NCBI RefSeq assembly: GCF_050436995.1
Contig: NC_134757.1
Location: 13,032,501 to 13,096,500 of the forward strand
Direction: 5' to 3'
Source: Anticarsia gemmatalis
Taxonomy: Eukaryota > Arthropoda > Insecta > Lepidoptera > Erebidae
Length of the DNA: 64,000 nucleotides
Of this stretch, positions 1-14,700 are shown piece after piece. The notes beneath the pieces are model-generated. The model was not told the origin of the DNA. It made no database searches and saw only the letters and a program-made list of their open reading frames with translations. Position 1 is the stretch's first letter, and the number at the start of each line of letters is the position of its first letter. The position numbers and the translations under genes are program-made.

Positions 1-676
1 ATGAAAAAGTATTTTTAAGCGACGTTATTTTTTGTTCACTGTTCATTACAGTCCCTGAAACTGTAAACAAGTAAATAGTTGTCTTAAAATGTAGATGTAT
101 TATTTAACTGTTTTTTTTTCCTAAATCATGAAACGTTATGTTGCTTGTTTGTTTGCTATTGTGTACCTTCAAAAATAACATTTCAAATTGTTTCTTGTCG
201 ATGTTATTTATGTCGTCATTTCTCTGTCTTAAAATTACTATTATCATGTGAATTTCTTACTGTTCAAGCTTACTATGATATTTTTTTTCTTGTGATATTA
301 CTTTCGTATCATGCTGCATCTTCAACTACTTTACTCAACACTTTTTAACGTCAATAGCATGATTTAGCGCAAAATACACACAAACAGACAAACTTACGCT
401 GACTTGGTTTCAAACCATCAAATGTTATCAAAATATATTTGTAATTGCTATCAAAATGTTCAAGACGTCTAGATTTTCCGCTCCGCTTGTCAGAATGATC
501 GTTTATACGTCGTTACGGATAGTTAGCTGATGTTCCGAGAAGTGACACGGTTCGTTGACCTCTGCTTCATATTACTGTACTAATAATTCAAAAGGGATCG
601 GACTAATGGAGATTTAGAACATCTTCATGTCAAATATATTAAATTGATATTTGAGTATTCAAGTAACTGTTTTGTG

Positions 677-765
677 CCCGGTTTCTGAGTACATTCAATA
701 GTGTTTTTATATGAGTTTAAATGCTACTGAATAGATAACTACCGCTAGATGTACCTCAAACACCG
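677..765. mobile_element. Short MITE, 'ACCGCTAAATGTACCTC' family, copy 1
   Basis: Left CCCGGTTTCTGAGTACATT, right ACTACCGCTAGATGTACCTC then AAACACCG. The two ends are inverted repeats. Copies at 18627-18722 and 22172-22280 are similar. Confidence 0.55.
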
Positions 766-3700
766 AGTGTTAGTGAGCTTATGAGGTAAAAAGTGTGTAA
801 GTATAAAAATAATGTAAGTTATTTTATTCTTTACCAAAAACGTATTCAGTACCCAATTTTTTACCCTTTAATCCCAGAAACTAACTTTTCCGAAACGATA
901 AAAAAAGTAATATGACTTTTTCAAGGACTTTGTACGAAGTTTAAGATATAAAGGATACTTATTTTGAACGAATTTGCCTACTTTCACGTTTATCCATTCA
1001 AATGTTTTTGCCTAAAAGGAACACAAACATCGATTCAAATCTGGCATTAAAACATCGCACTTATAGCATTAGTAGGAATCTATCTAGCTCCAAAATATTT
1101 GTAAAACATAATATATTATAAGGCGTTACTCTACTCTACATCAATATTTGAAGATGTCGTAGTAAAGATTTTGATTAAGATAACCGTCGTCGTCTGTAAA
1201 GTGTCATCTTGTGTGATATCTTAGCACAGTTTAGGTCTCAGATACTAAAGTTAGGGTTATGACGATCTGAAAGTGGTATGTTAGACTGATTTTGTCATCT
1301 TTTGGTTGAGTGAAGTAAAAGAAGATTTGTATTTGGAAAGAGTTAAGTAGTCAGTAAGTCAGCAAAACAGAAAATATTACATTTAAAAACAAAGCTATTA
1401 AAATTCTATCTATTTAATGTGAAGTTCGGACGACTAAAAGATATAAGTGGTTTCAGTGAAGAAGAAAAGGTTAATAGGACTGAAAACATAACTACTTATT
1501 TAAGAAATTCTATATAATTAATGCAAAGGTTTGATGGATGTCTATTACTCAGTAATACAGAAACTACTGAACTGATTTTGATAAAATTGAATTCTTAAAT
1601 AGACAAGAATTGAACTACTGATACTTTTATTCCCATTTTTTAAAAAGACTAACTTACAAAAACTGTTACACATTTTGCAGCTGTATAAATAGATTTCAAG
1701 ATTCATTAGCGTAGATAGCTTTGGGAGCACAACGTACTAATTTACGTACGCAAACGGAGAACATGTATCCAAATTCCGTGGTAAATCTACCGAGATTAGT
1801 ACAGTAGTAATGTCAGGCGAACGTTCTCGAAATCCTGTGACATATGAGCCCTTGCTCCGTTAATAAGACTCGTGCTGTTTGCTACTAGTTCGTGTAATAC
1901 CTGGTATTGTGCAGATTTACCGGTTTAACTCTGATGAAACTGAAGTAATGAAAACGTAACAGTTTGGTATGAGTATTATAGAACTTTCGTGAGTGGAAAT
2001 TTTAACTACAGCTTGCTGTATTGTGGAGCACATTCCCATAGTGATTTTTATTTGCGTTGACGACGTACATTTAAAAAAGTAGTGTTTGCCTTACAACTAG
2101 ACATGGGCTGCCTCGCAAATCTTCCAAGGTCCCTCATTTTGGGGAGAGGTCTTCAACTGGGTATGAGTATTTTATAAATTGCCCAAATGATGTGTACCTA
2201 CTCTCCCGTCCCGTGTATACGGTAGTACATTATTGTTTAAAGTGTAATTAGGCTTATTGGTTTTCTTACCACTTATTGCGCTTGAAGAATGCATTATATG
2301 GCATTTATATTGTAGGAAAATATTGCATTGTTTCGTGCACAACATCAGCATAATATATTTTTATACAAATTTTACCCTCGGGAGTTTTTTTCAATATTAC
2401 TTTTTTCCATATGTTCAGGCACAAGCTAGTATAATATAATTATTTTATCAATTTTTCATTACTTTCCTTTATTATGTTCTTCTAGGTATTCATTTTTCAT
2501 TTCCAATTCCCATTAGTCAGCTCAGTTAGGTAATTAGTGCGGCTGCAAATCCCCAGGTCGGCCTGCATAAATTGTGGAGAGGTTTGAACGTTCCAATTAT
2601 GCGATACTGTCTCGTGTTTGAATAACAAGAGGTCATACACGCTGCTATTATCTGCGAGAAACTGAGTATTAACTATGCAGTGTGTTTGACTGTGTGTGTG
2701 TGTGTGTGTGTGTGATTGCGGACGTTTGCAGTCTGTTCTGACTGCTTAAGTATACTATAGTGTAGTTATAATTGTTATAATTGACATATTGGTAATGTAT
2801 GACAAGATGTATGGATGTTAATGGAGCAAGGAAAGTTTTTAGGATTCCTTGGCTTCTGTCTATCCCCATGGGAAAAAAGCGTGATTTTACGTATGTATGT
2901 CTGATTGATAAATTGTATGTTTATGGTACTGTTAAAGTGAATTTAGAAAAGTACACTTTACAATATATGTACAATAACAGCAATAGTTAAGTTCGACGTT
3001 AACCAGCAAACTGCAAACTGCAAGAGTCTTGAAGTTTGCAGTTCTAATTTGCATTAAGATTTCATGGCTAAAGATTGTGGTTTTATTTAATACGCATTAA
3101 AATAAAAGATTTAAGTATTAAATTTTGTTCTCTTGGTGTTTTTTATTTCTTACATCATAAAAACATTTATCCATTAACAGCACATCAAAAATAAGTCTTT
3201 TATTAGTTCACAATACCTGTTTCCACCCCATAGGGAACAAAGCGGGTGTCGTCACAGGTCACATCTATCATTGTCCATACTTCCTCCGCCGGAGCTGTCC
3301 CACCAAAAACCATTTCCGACCGCCTTGTGACGTCATAATTTACGATGTTTTGCTGTTTTGTATTTGTACTTTTGTTGTATTTAGGAATAAGTTATGTGGA
3401 TTTATTGTTCGTTAAATGTGTGAGGTGGATGTGGTTTTCCTTGTAACATGTCATGCTCCAGATACTGCATCATTTCACGCACAGGAGTATCCTAGAAAGA
3501 AACTACTAATTTAGTAATTAGAAAAATATTCTACTGAGATTTTTTGTTTCTGCTGTTGCCCGGCAAAACTTTACTTCGTATGTAATGACACTAAAAAATA
3601 TTGTTAATCGATTTTCAAGTTTTCTAACATATTATTACTATTATATTCTTTACTACTATTGGTTTTTAGGCGAAAGAACACATTTTGAAAATACTGTATT

Positions 3701-4049
3701 ATTTTTTGTACGACTACTTTTCATATCATATTAATACACAAAAACGCTTGTTTTTGTATAACTTGCCATAAATAACGTCTCTTAACATCGACCCCCGTTG
3801 TGAGCCTTATCAAGCCTCGTAAAACTGAAGGACGGAAACTATTTGCCAAATTGTTTTCATAAACGATACACGCTGTTAGTAGGCACATGAGACGTGTACA
3901 CGAGATAAAATAAGTGTATACAGATTTCAGTTTAGAGTTATTTTTTATAGTTTGATTTTGCAACTACATATATTGTAATTTCTTATAATTTTTTATCAAA
4001 AACTCCTTCTAGCTGTCCGAAAATATATGTATTTAGCAAATAGTTAAAG

Positions 4050-4160
4050 GTGTGTTAACGTGGTCACCGCGCCGTAATAACTAAAGCGCCGCGTGTGGTG
4101 GGTTAAAATTCCACTGAGGACAAATAATTGTATGATGAGTTTGAATCTGGTTGTGAATTT
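4050..4160 (+). repeat. SINE head fragment, third type
   Basis: GTTAACGTGGTCACCGCGCC, AAGCGCCGCGTGTGGTGGGT and GAGGACAAATAATTGTATGA match the complement of 24037-24127. Confidence 0.5.
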
Positions 4161-7100
4161 ATCTATAAATATGTATTTGAAAGTATATAAGCACGTTCAT
4201 AATTTGTCTGGATACCATAATACAAACTCTGCTTAGTTTGGAATTAGATGACCGAATGTTAATTGTCCAATGATATTTACGTTTATATTTATATCACAAA
4301 ATACCTTTTCCTTACTGCCTGAAAATATATATGACAAAAAGTATTTGCCTAAACAGGCATATCACAAGAAATTAATATTATTCTAGACAAACGTTCGTAA
4401 CAGCTAAGATAAAATGTGTAATAGGTATTACGTTAATGTAACGTCTCAGCCTATTGCCAAAGAAACTGATTTATTTGTTTACTTACACTAACTTTTTATA
4501 TTATTCATGTTTTGTTTCTTCCTCAATTTATTTGAGAATCGTATGCTAGAACTGTTCTAGGTACACCATTTATTATGTAGAAGAAAAGTTGATGAATAAA
4601 TAGTTTTTATAGACCGTGACGTCATGATTGATGATGATGATTTGGTTCAGGAAATGTCAAGGAAAATATTTAACGTTGACAAGGTCTCTGGCAGGAAGGA
4701 TGTTTGTTATTAGTATGCGAAAAATAATTATTATTCTATAGCAATGGAATATTGGTGTTTTTTTTTGTCACATCACGTATGGAGTGTTTGAGTGCTACAC
4801 ACAACATTTTTTTTGTGTAGTAAATACAAGTTTCCTCCGATTTTCAACGAAAACATATCTCTATATAATATGTATTTATCATTACTGTCTTTACCATAAA
4901 GTAAGCTCTACTCTGTTTGGTATCCAATAAATCATGTCAGAATCATTAAGTTACCTAAAAATAAATCTGATTTATTCATTAAAATTTATTATTTCATGGG
5001 TAATCCTATAATATATTCACTTTACTGTATCTCTTATTACCAGATGTAGAAAAACATAGTTAATTAAATAGCCATAAATAACCCTAGACTACCTAGTTGC
5101 CAAACTAGCTTACCTAAAGACGTGAAACTTTGGAAATAGACGGCCGACTGACCAAATAAAATAAATAGTTCAGACTAGCCCAGACTTTGGTATTTAGAAC
5201 AAACAGAAAATACTATTTTGTTGCCTTTTTTGGTAAAATAAAAGTTTACTAATTTGGTCCGTAATTTACTTTTTTGGGTTTAGTTTGTTAAACTGTAAAG
5301 TCATTGTTAAAGCTCCTGTTTTAGAACTTCTCCTTATTGGTCGCTATTCCAAATGTTTTTTATTTATAAAACTTGAACAGATTTGATGCCGATAAAAAAC
5401 TTTGTTAACATCGTCTATGTTCATAATGAAATTCCATGCATTTTCATCAAAAACCTGCTCGTGGGCGTAACCGCGTTGACCGAAAACTATTTATTAACAA
5501 AATTCATTACTACCTCAATAATCAAACCCCAATATTAATACCTCCAATACGACATATTCATTTCTTTATCATATTTGTTCACGAAAAATGACTCTGACCA
5601 TTAGCTTAATTAAGCCTTAATTACATACAACGGGGTGGTGACTTGCAGACAGGGGGTGAGTTAGGGGAGGGTTTAGGGGCCGGTGCTGGTCATCAATCTT
5701 CGTATCGCCTTCGGTAACGACTTAATTGAAAATCGGCGACGGAGGGAGGGAACGGAAAAGATTGCAGGGAGAGAAACGGAAGATTTTTTGCAAGTTCGTG
5801 TTTAAAAAAAATGTTAGGTTACTTTCACCTGCCATGTAATACAAGATAAGCATTTGCAAGAAAAATGTTCTCTCAAGTGACAAATATGGAATTTGGATTT
5901 TTATTTTTATTTATCCAAGTCTTTTGATTACGACTCAAAATCTTTCTGCACGTTTTGGTTTAAGACTCTCATTATTTATATTTTTTACGTTTGTATAATA
6001 TTCGACACATATAAAGTGTATTTAGAAAGAATTTTGTGTAAAAAATAGTTCAATAATAAAAAAACTGGTGACTGACCTACATTTCGAACTTCACAGAGAG
6101 TCATTGCTACTATAGAGTTATTGGAAAACATTCCCATTAAAGTTGATATTGGCACTCAGAGCCCTTTGACCGATCACCCCGTTTCCGATTGAACATCGTT
6201 CATCAAAGTTCGTAGCGATCGTAGCACTCGTAGCGTTACAATCTGGAATTTGCTACGATTTGCTACGGAATGGGCTGCGGAATTGCTACGACAAATTCCT
6301 TGCGATTTCACGTATAAATATTATATCTTCGAGCTTGGCGTTATCGAAGCGATAGAGATACACTATATTGTAGCTCTTTAGGCAGGGTAAATCATATTTC
6401 TATAAAAGTCAATTTTGGTCCTTGTAGTGAGCCATAGTTTTTGACATTTATAAGTCACAGTATTTTTATACTTTTACCTGGAATTTAATCAGAAACGTAA
6501 TCAGCAATCTCCTACGCTACACGAACTATCGAATCATTTTTATATGTAATACTTTCAAAATATTTTGTATATAAACGACATCACATACCCAGTGGGCAGA
6601 ATAGAGGGTGTCCCAAATGACGTATCATTCGATTTGTGAACACGATGCCTGACGATAGCAGAAATATATTTTTTTCTAACAATTTCATGTATATTTTTTC
6701 CTTTGATATTTTCGGGAATATGTTTTGGGAAAACTACGAATCGCTTTTACGAATAAAATTTTATTTGAACGCGATAGAGTTTGTACACGTATTGTACACA
6801 AAGTATGCAATGCGCTGCATTTTTGTAGACACAACGATTGTGATGTATTTTATAGTTTGCTGCATGCTGTGTATTTTATCAAAGTGAATAACAACCAAAC
6901 TTTTCTTTTTTTTATATGATGGTATTATTGTTGACTCGCAAGATTTCAAGTCCTTGCTCTTGCGTAAGAGGTGGATCGTTACAATAATATGTGTTTGTTA
7001 GCTATCAGGCATCTTTAGGTGTCCTAGTTGCGCTCATTACCCGGTAACGGTGGCGTGGTCATCTCTTAGATAGGTGACCGCTTACTGGTTTTTAAATACC

Positions 7101-9475
7101 AGTAGCCAGTAGTACCAGTCAAGCTTTTCTCGGCAATCTGAACCCTGTCATTAGGTTGACCATGTCTCTCTCTCTCTCCCCTGGCTATTCGTTCCCTATG
7201 GTTGTGTGGTGAGAATTTCTTACACTCTTCCTCCACTTCGCCTTATCCTTGACGTCAAGGTTATTAAGTTGACCATAAGAAATAAAAATAAAGCTAAGCT
7301 TGATAGTTTAGTATTATTTTTACAGTGATCTGTGAAACAAAGTGTCAAGTAAACAAGCTATTTAACTGATAGATGCATTGCCCTCAAGTCCCCCGTCAAG
7401 TTTCCTCGAGGGTGCGCTAATAGCGATGTGCCGTGAACTGTCGGCAGTAATCCTCAGACAAATAGCCCGGGACCGTTGCGAAGCGGTAGTTTTAAACATA
7501 GTGTTTACTTTGATACGGTTAAATAAGATAAATTGCGAGCTTGTGTGGAGATTCGAGATTGGATCGTGTATCTTCGTAGTTAATTATGGAAGTAAAATGG
7601 TGTTGGATTTTTAGATAAGCTATTAAAATGATTTTAGTCAACACTATTAGTATTTATAACTTGTCCTTAAATTTTAAAAGAAAGGTGATTCAAATATTTG
7701 TTTTCGTTATTGGTATCGTAGCTCTTTAATAAGTGGAGCGATTTTTATGAATAGTCAAATGGACCAAATGTGATTATGATGCAAATTTGTTTTTGTTTCT
7801 AGAAATAATACGGAAGAACTTGTAAGTCTAGTCAAATATAAAAAGCTATATTTTACCTCCAACGTCTAATAAAAGTATCCTAAAAATGCGGTACTACTAA
7901 AAAAGTTCTTAACAAATGTTGTTCGTGAAAAACTTAGATGGAAGCGAGCTATCATCATAATAATAACTTTTACAAAGAACATCTAATGTAAAACTTGTTC
8001 CATTACAGTATTGTACAAGTTCCTTTGTCAAAAACTAGACAGCGGGGAAGTTAAAGGCCGTATTTTCAATATTCTAAAGACATCATTCATCTTTGTTAAA
8101 AACTATTCAAAGTAGAAAATAGCCTTTTAGAAAATCTATCCTAACATCAGTATTGCAAAAGTCTGTATGTCTGTTTCGCTTTCGTTATTTGTTTTGGTAC
8201 AAGAAACAAACAGTGTTGTGGTACTTAGTTTAATACAATAGTTTTTAGAAGAAAAAAATGCTAATAATTGTACTACTTAAGTTTTTAAATAAATCGTAAA
8301 AATGATCACCGGATACACCAAAAACTACTGAACTGAATTCAATCAATTTGTACATGAAACTCTCAACTCAAAACCTCACTTCTACATGCGATGAAACTTG
8401 GTACAAGACAACAAAAGTAATAACTACTACTATAAATAGTGTGCAACTTAAAATAAATCTATTTTCCCATAAACCTACAAAACTGTAAACTCAGTATTAA
8501 TAATTCAATTTAATTTTCTAGCAATAACGTAGATATAAAATTTCCTCACCTTGTAAACTGCTTCGGTGCAGTAAAGTTGTGTGAAATAGTGGCAAATAGT
8601 GCGATAAAACAATTAACAACTTTATTTTACAGTTATATTGCAAAGAGAGCAATTAGAACTTTCATGCAGTTCAGTGAATCACTTTAATTTCTTTACTAAT
8701 AAGTGTGAAAGTTTGGATGAATGTTTGTTACTTAGGCATACCCAAATAACTGAACCGATTTTGATCATATTTGTATACAGAGAACTTTTACTCTCGTAAA
8801 ACATTAGAATCACTTTAAAATAATGAACTTTGCGATGCTTACTCAGGTAGTTTCTGAATTATTATTTTGGCTGCGGGAAATATGAACGAAAATGCTTTTA
8901 CGTTTAGCCCTAGGTGACTGGTGACAGAGGTGTATGAAAATATATTCACTTTGTACTATTCTGCTGTCGGTTCCATGATTCACACACAACGGGCGAGATG
9001 CCAAATACCGGCCATCAGTGCCGAGCTTTTTTCGAGAATATTTCACAAAAAATAGAAATCCCTGATAGCACTCTACCTGACCCAAAGCCATGGTTTTGTG
9101 GCAACATCTAATGCGTGGACACAGTGGTAGTATTTTATACACTTCTCACGAGGTCATGTCATTCTGTTTCGCCTATTTAGTTATTCCTAGTAGTAATAGC
9201 GTACAGACCAGGATTTCTAGACGCCAGGCTTTGACAATATTTTATTCAAAATTACTGGTCTAAACTTATTACCAAAAAGTACCCTTCAACCAATTTAGAT
9301 TCTACTCTATGTCATGTCTGCTTGAAAAGATTTCAATTGATAATAATTATAAAAAATCGCTTAGTAGTTTTGCGTGAAAGAATAACAAGCATACATACAT
9401 TCACAAAAACTTTCGCATAATGGTAGTTAATATTTACATCCTATAACTCATACTTCAAAATAATATTTCAAACAG

Positions 9476-9615
9476 CATAAGCAAGAGTGATCGAGTGACA
9501 AAGTGAGTAGTGGAGCGAAGGTTCCGCCGGTCTCCGAGGAGCGGCAGGTGTTCGAGGAAAGTGATCGGCTCACCTGCGCCGCTCGGGGACCACTTGTGAT
9601 ACTCAACTGCTTATG
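9476..9615. repeat. GC-rich inverted-repeat element
   Basis: Outer arms CATAAGCA and TGCTTATG. Inside, GGTCTCCGAGGAGCGGCAGG (9529-9548) pairs imperfectly with 9571-9591 (CACCTGCGCCGCTCGGGGAC) around a 20-base loop. Intermediate stretches also pair partly (GTGACAAAGTG and CACTTGTGAT). Either a MITE or a transcribed hairpin. Confidence 0.5.
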
Positions 9616-10820
9616 TATGCACAAACAACGTGTTAGCCGATGTACATATATTATATACTAGAGTGAAGTGCTAATACGTAACCTGACACTTAACTTTGCA
9701 AATAAGTTTTTTTTTGTTATGTGGAACACTGGCAGGTTAATTTCTTGTTTTTCTTCAAAATAGTTTTAACGGGAATAATATATGCTTAATTTAAATTGGG
9801 CTTCACAGTTTTGATTCGTGATTTAAATAGAAAATATTGATCCGGGAGGGGATAATTGCAAGCAGTGGCTCAATAAGCAATGTTATTTTTAACAAAAATA
9901 TTTTTTTACCCAACAAATATTGTACATTGCATTATTCAAACGACCTTCGTAAAGGTACCTGTGAATATAGCTCAACCCTGTGTCGACAAGGTAGTTCCCA
10001 GGGGTGTCGTGACAGACAAACGGAAACTTAAATCTTTGTGCCAACTTTGATTCCACGAAAAATCGTGTGTAACGATAGTATAGCTATCTTAAACAAGAGA
10101 GGAATCAGTTTGCTTAACTTAAGTTTAGTTTTACATTAAAATTTGTAATCTTTAACATAACACGCATAACATTACAATCAGAGCAAAGGACTTGTTAATT
10201 TGGGTCCGATTTAAAACTAATTATTTTCAAAGTTGTATTTAATTTACTAACAGTTCAGAAAGTAGAGCCAATAAAACTTTTTAAATGTACCTGCAATTTT
10301 GTACGGTGACTTATTAATGTAGAATTTAAGATAGGTTTAAGTTAAACTAAAAGTGATATTATTGTAAAATATTCATACATAGGTATATAAAATCTTGCCT
10401 TCTTGCAATAGTGTAGGCAGAAACTAGAAAACACAACCTGATACGATTCTAACAAACTTCCTTAAAAAATACAATTAAAAAAACATTATTATTAAATGAA
10501 ATTGTTCACTATACTTCATTTCCCACCACTCTCTCTTCACGACATAATTCATATACGTTAGAAATCAGTATATATACAGATACGTATATATTTGTATAGC
10601 AATAAGAGCGTGTTCGCTACCTGAGCGGCGATATTAAATTCAACCGGTGCGGTGTATTGACTTAGTGTAAGTGCGAATTTACGTGCCGCGCCGCTTATGA
10701 GAAAAATGTACGAGCGAAGTAAACACGACTATAAATAAATGTTTACAACGTCGTGTTGTTGTATTGCTTTATATTGATAAGTAAATGTTTATTACAAGAT
10801 ATCTATAACTATATGTATAT

Positions 10821-11113
10821 AAGCCTAGCCTTTTTTTCGAATTGGAGTCGGCTTCTAATCTCACCGAATGCAGCTGAATACCAGTATTTTATATGGAGCG
10901 ACTGCTTATCGGTGCCCTATAATCAAGTTACCTGGGTTATAATACGATACTCCTCGGTAAGTCTGGCTACTGTCTGTTTCACTGTACCTGTCAAAGATCT
11001 TAGAGAATTACAGCCTGACTCCACACTTTTATGTGTCTTTCTACAAACATGGAGGGACTCGGTATGTATATATGGTCACCCATCCACGAACCAACCTTGA
11101 CAAGCATACCTTG
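10821..11113 (-). repeat. SINE with 5S-like head, reversed and degraded
   Basis: Same order as the 15123 copy: GATGCAGCTGAATACCAGT equivalent, TTACCTGGGTTATAATACGA, then GGTCACCCATCCACGAACC. It lacks the outermost head. Confidence 0.6.
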
Positions 11114-11483
11114 AACTGAAAAATCGAACAGTGTGGTATATGTATTGAGATTTTATAGTAAACGGTTTATAGAAAATTAAGTTTCAAGTGTGAATGATAG
11201 ATGAATGTCGAGTGTGACAGGCAATGCCCAGGAGATTGGTGTGAATTTAGTGATTGACTGTTAATTAACCAACAGACTGTCACCTGACTCTCGACTGACG
11301 CTTCATCCGTTAATTCACAGATTATTAAATCGATTAAAAAGAGTGGCCAGGAGTTTCTTGCCAGCTCTTCTCATTGACCCTACCTTCCGAACTAGCGGTA
11401 AATTCACCCTGTGTATCATTGAGTATAGTAAGTGTCAGCAATTGACATAAATGAATAAACGATTTGATTACTATTTTGTTTGT

Positions 11484-11738
11484 TCTTCTTCTTCTTATCG
11501 TATAATTGGTGGTCAACCTAGTGTCAAAGTTGTTCAAGCCGCCCGAAGGCCTTTGACATGGCTTAACGACTGTTATCGTAGTAGATAACAACCGGGACCG
11601 ACTTTTAACGTGCCCTCTAAAGCACGGAGACGCCCAGTTCAAATACCACTATGCGGTCACCCATCTATGGAATTACCGCGCCAAGGGTTGCTTAACCCAC
11701 AGATCGTTTACCGACCGGTGAGCGCAACTGGCTATGGA
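11484..11738 (-). repeat. Second 5S-like SINE family, reversed copy
   Basis: On the minus strand the head reads ACGATCTGTGGGTTAAGCAA, then TTGGCGCGGTAATTCC and AGATGGGTGACCGCA. This follows 5S rRNA (GATCACC..TTAAGCAACG, GGGCGCGGTTAGTAC, GGATGGGTGACCGCC) even more closely than the first family. The body contains the complement of CTTTGACATGGCTTAACGAC and ends at TTCTTCTTCTT. Related pieces: 55681-55925 (+), 39706-39900 (-), 26225-26350 (+). Confidence 0.65.
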
Positions 11739-14700
11739 ATTTTGTTTGTTAACATACATAGCATTCTAGCCTAAGATCGAGAGATCGTTCCTTAATTAGA
11801 AGTACGATGAACGTTTGTAGATTACCCACGTAAATATTAACTGAATGTAGATTCTTCGTAGTTCTGTACATTATAAAACCACCTTTACACGTGTTCCATA
11901 AGAAGCAATTACTTCCAATGTTAGTGTATGTGTGTGGGGTGTAAAAGATAACTCATACAATATTGGCGGTGAATTAGAATAACGTGTTGTTGTTATATTT
12001 CCCTAAAGGTTAACTTATCATAAACATATTTCATTTGCATTTGGGATAATAGCTACTGCGAGCGGAACTATGGTAGTAGTTTATTATTAATAACTTTTAG
12101 TAAGGAAATTGTTTCTGACATATGTTTTAACAAAGTTTTGGACTTCTTAAATGCTATAAATGGAAGTCTACTTTAATAAGAAATTATAAATAAACTTATT
12201 TCAGCGTAACCGTTTAAAGAAGACAATTTTTATTTCCTTTCTTATACATCCACGTTTTATGAGTTTTAAAGGATTTTTACATAAAGTTTCTCTTTCGTTC
12301 ATCGCACTCAAATCAAATAAACTTTATCATCAATCTTTCACATAACAAGATAACAATCACGCTAATATAATATGTAACAGAATAACGGAACAAGCCTTTA
12401 TTGCTGAGGTTTATTTCATCACAATCATGAGAGCAAACATCTAAAAGATTCAAGGTCACGAAGGTCACGTATTGTTTGTCCCACGACGGGAATCAAATTC
12501 ACGACAATGAATTCTCCTCGCGGAAATTGTATTTACGTTGTTAGAATTAGAAATGTTCTTTACAGTACATTTATTATTCTTAAAATAATGAAAAATTGGG
12601 AGAAAACAGCGATCAGTATTAGCTTAGTAGTACACTATTCGGCTTCAATATGGTTTAGGGTGCAAATCCTAAGCAATACACTAATGACGTACATAATACA
12701 CGCATAACATACGGATATAACACTTTTGCTTGTTGATACGGTGACATGAATATTTGTGAGAAATCCTGAGATTCTTTGACACAGTTCGAACTTGCAATTA
12801 GACACCTTATAAGAATGAGGCCTAAGCTCTCCGTTATTTTGGATAGAGAATGGTGCCCATGAGTAAAAAGCCTATTTATTAATTATTTATCAAACATCAT
12901 CTCAATTTAGCTAGATAAATGATGGTATTAATACTTTCCTCTGCAGCAGACGAGACTGATACCAAGCATTATAGATGTATAAGGAAACGCTGAGTCAAAG
13001 GAGGTGAACATCCATTTATAATGTAACTGTTGAGTCAGCTTCAATCACAAGTCGTTGGCTTCGATCTACCGTGTGACGTTCCGCTAATGACTCTACGTGT
13101 TTCAAATTGTATCGAGCTTTAGCAATCATGATCGATTGTACGATTAATATTACGATTTTCTACTGTCGGTAAGGTACTACCAATAGTCAAGTGATTGACA
13201 TTTAAAGATACGTTCTTACAGCACCTCCTAGGGACGCTGATTGCCAGGTTTACGCAAAATTTGTTGATATTCAGTTGATAATCAATAGTGGTAGAAAATC
13301 GCCTCGAAAATAAGAGTGGTATACCTAGACTGTTATAAAAAAGATGATTGTGAATAAGATTATAATTACGGCTTAATTATTGACATGATCTTTTAGATTT
13401 AAATTATTTGGTCAGTTTTTAATTTAATCATTTTTTTTTATGTTAAATGTGTTTTATACAAAACCTTTGCGAGAGCGGCAACGACAATAAACACAGGAAA
13501 GTCGCTTAAAAACATTAAGCGACGCTTGTTTAGCTTAATTTGTAAGGGTCGAGTTGTTATCTATGTCCATCCTTTATAGGTTTTAAAATCCGTGCTACGA
13601 TTTATTCCTAGTGTGCGATTTAAAAAAGGTTTTTTAAAAATAAATAAGCATGTTTTCAAATTGTAGAATGTTCAGCGTCTGATAGACTTAAAATAAATAA
13701 TAAACACGTATTTTTGTACGCAATCAAACAATTACAGAGATACAGTTAGTAAAATAGTCACAGAGTGGTATATTTTGTAGTAAACTGTGGCGCCCCTCAC
13801 TCCGAAACTTTAATGTTTTATCTGAATCAGCATTTATGTTTGTTAAGAAAACGTGCAATTTCTTTTTTGCATTATTTGATCGATAGACTAATTAGAGTAT
13901 CTGTTTTGTAACCTAGAAAACACTGCTACTTATATTTATAATATTCAGGCAAGTAATAAATTTCTGAGCGCTACTCATAATCGAGTAACATTCCAATATT
14001 CGGTCACCAGTTTAATACAAAATTAAAACGTGTTAATCGAGAGTTTTGAACGCATAAAGGCTGGTAAAGTGCACTTTACAAAGCTTTAACGCTGCAAGCA
14101 ATTACTTTCAGGGCGAGGCTTAAATGAAATGCGGCCGCTGCGGTCGTTCGTCTACTTGATTTTTCCGTCCCAATAACGTGGCTTTGCTAATGGATTTTGT
14201 GGAGATTAAGCCTCTAGGTTGTAGCAGATATGACGAGAACTTGAGCCGGTTTGCGTCTTTTTTTATTGGGTTGTTGCGAATGAATTTCTGTTGCAAATGT
14301 TTGGGGGTAGTTGTGTAATATCAGATTGTAGGTGTATTTTAAAAGACTGACATTTTGATTTTATATCATTAGGAATATTTTTTTAGTAAAAGACAAATAC
14401 ATTTACTAAGAAATTGAAACAAAATATTTTTCTGAGAAGTGATAAAAATGTAAGGAAACTATGTATACCTGACGCTCCCTGAAAACGTTCGCAGGTAATT
14501 ATAAATGGAATACAAAATGTTCTACTAGCACTTAGCTCGTTGGACTTAGCGCTAAACCCCTCTGATTCCCAGCAAAGACTTGACTTGACTAGACGAACAA
14601 GACTAAAGCTAAAACTATATTTATTTATGTACAGCCCATTTCTACTGTGAAATTCTTTTATTCATCTAGATCCAATTAGGTCCTTATTATGAAGATTTAT

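Noticed and set aside
6605..6620. GAGGGTGTCCCAAATGACGT as the end of another mariner-like element
   Set aside because: No matching opposite end was found nearby, and the similarity to CAGGGTGTCCC is too short alone.
8843..9142. 99-codon minus-strand frame
   Set aside because: No motif, no linked exons, and no start context or neighbours to support it; the longest frame expected by chance in a region this size is similar.
10753..11100. 115-codon + frame
   Set aside because: Its second half lies across a reversed SINE copy; the first half is hydrophobic AT-rich translation without family resemblance.
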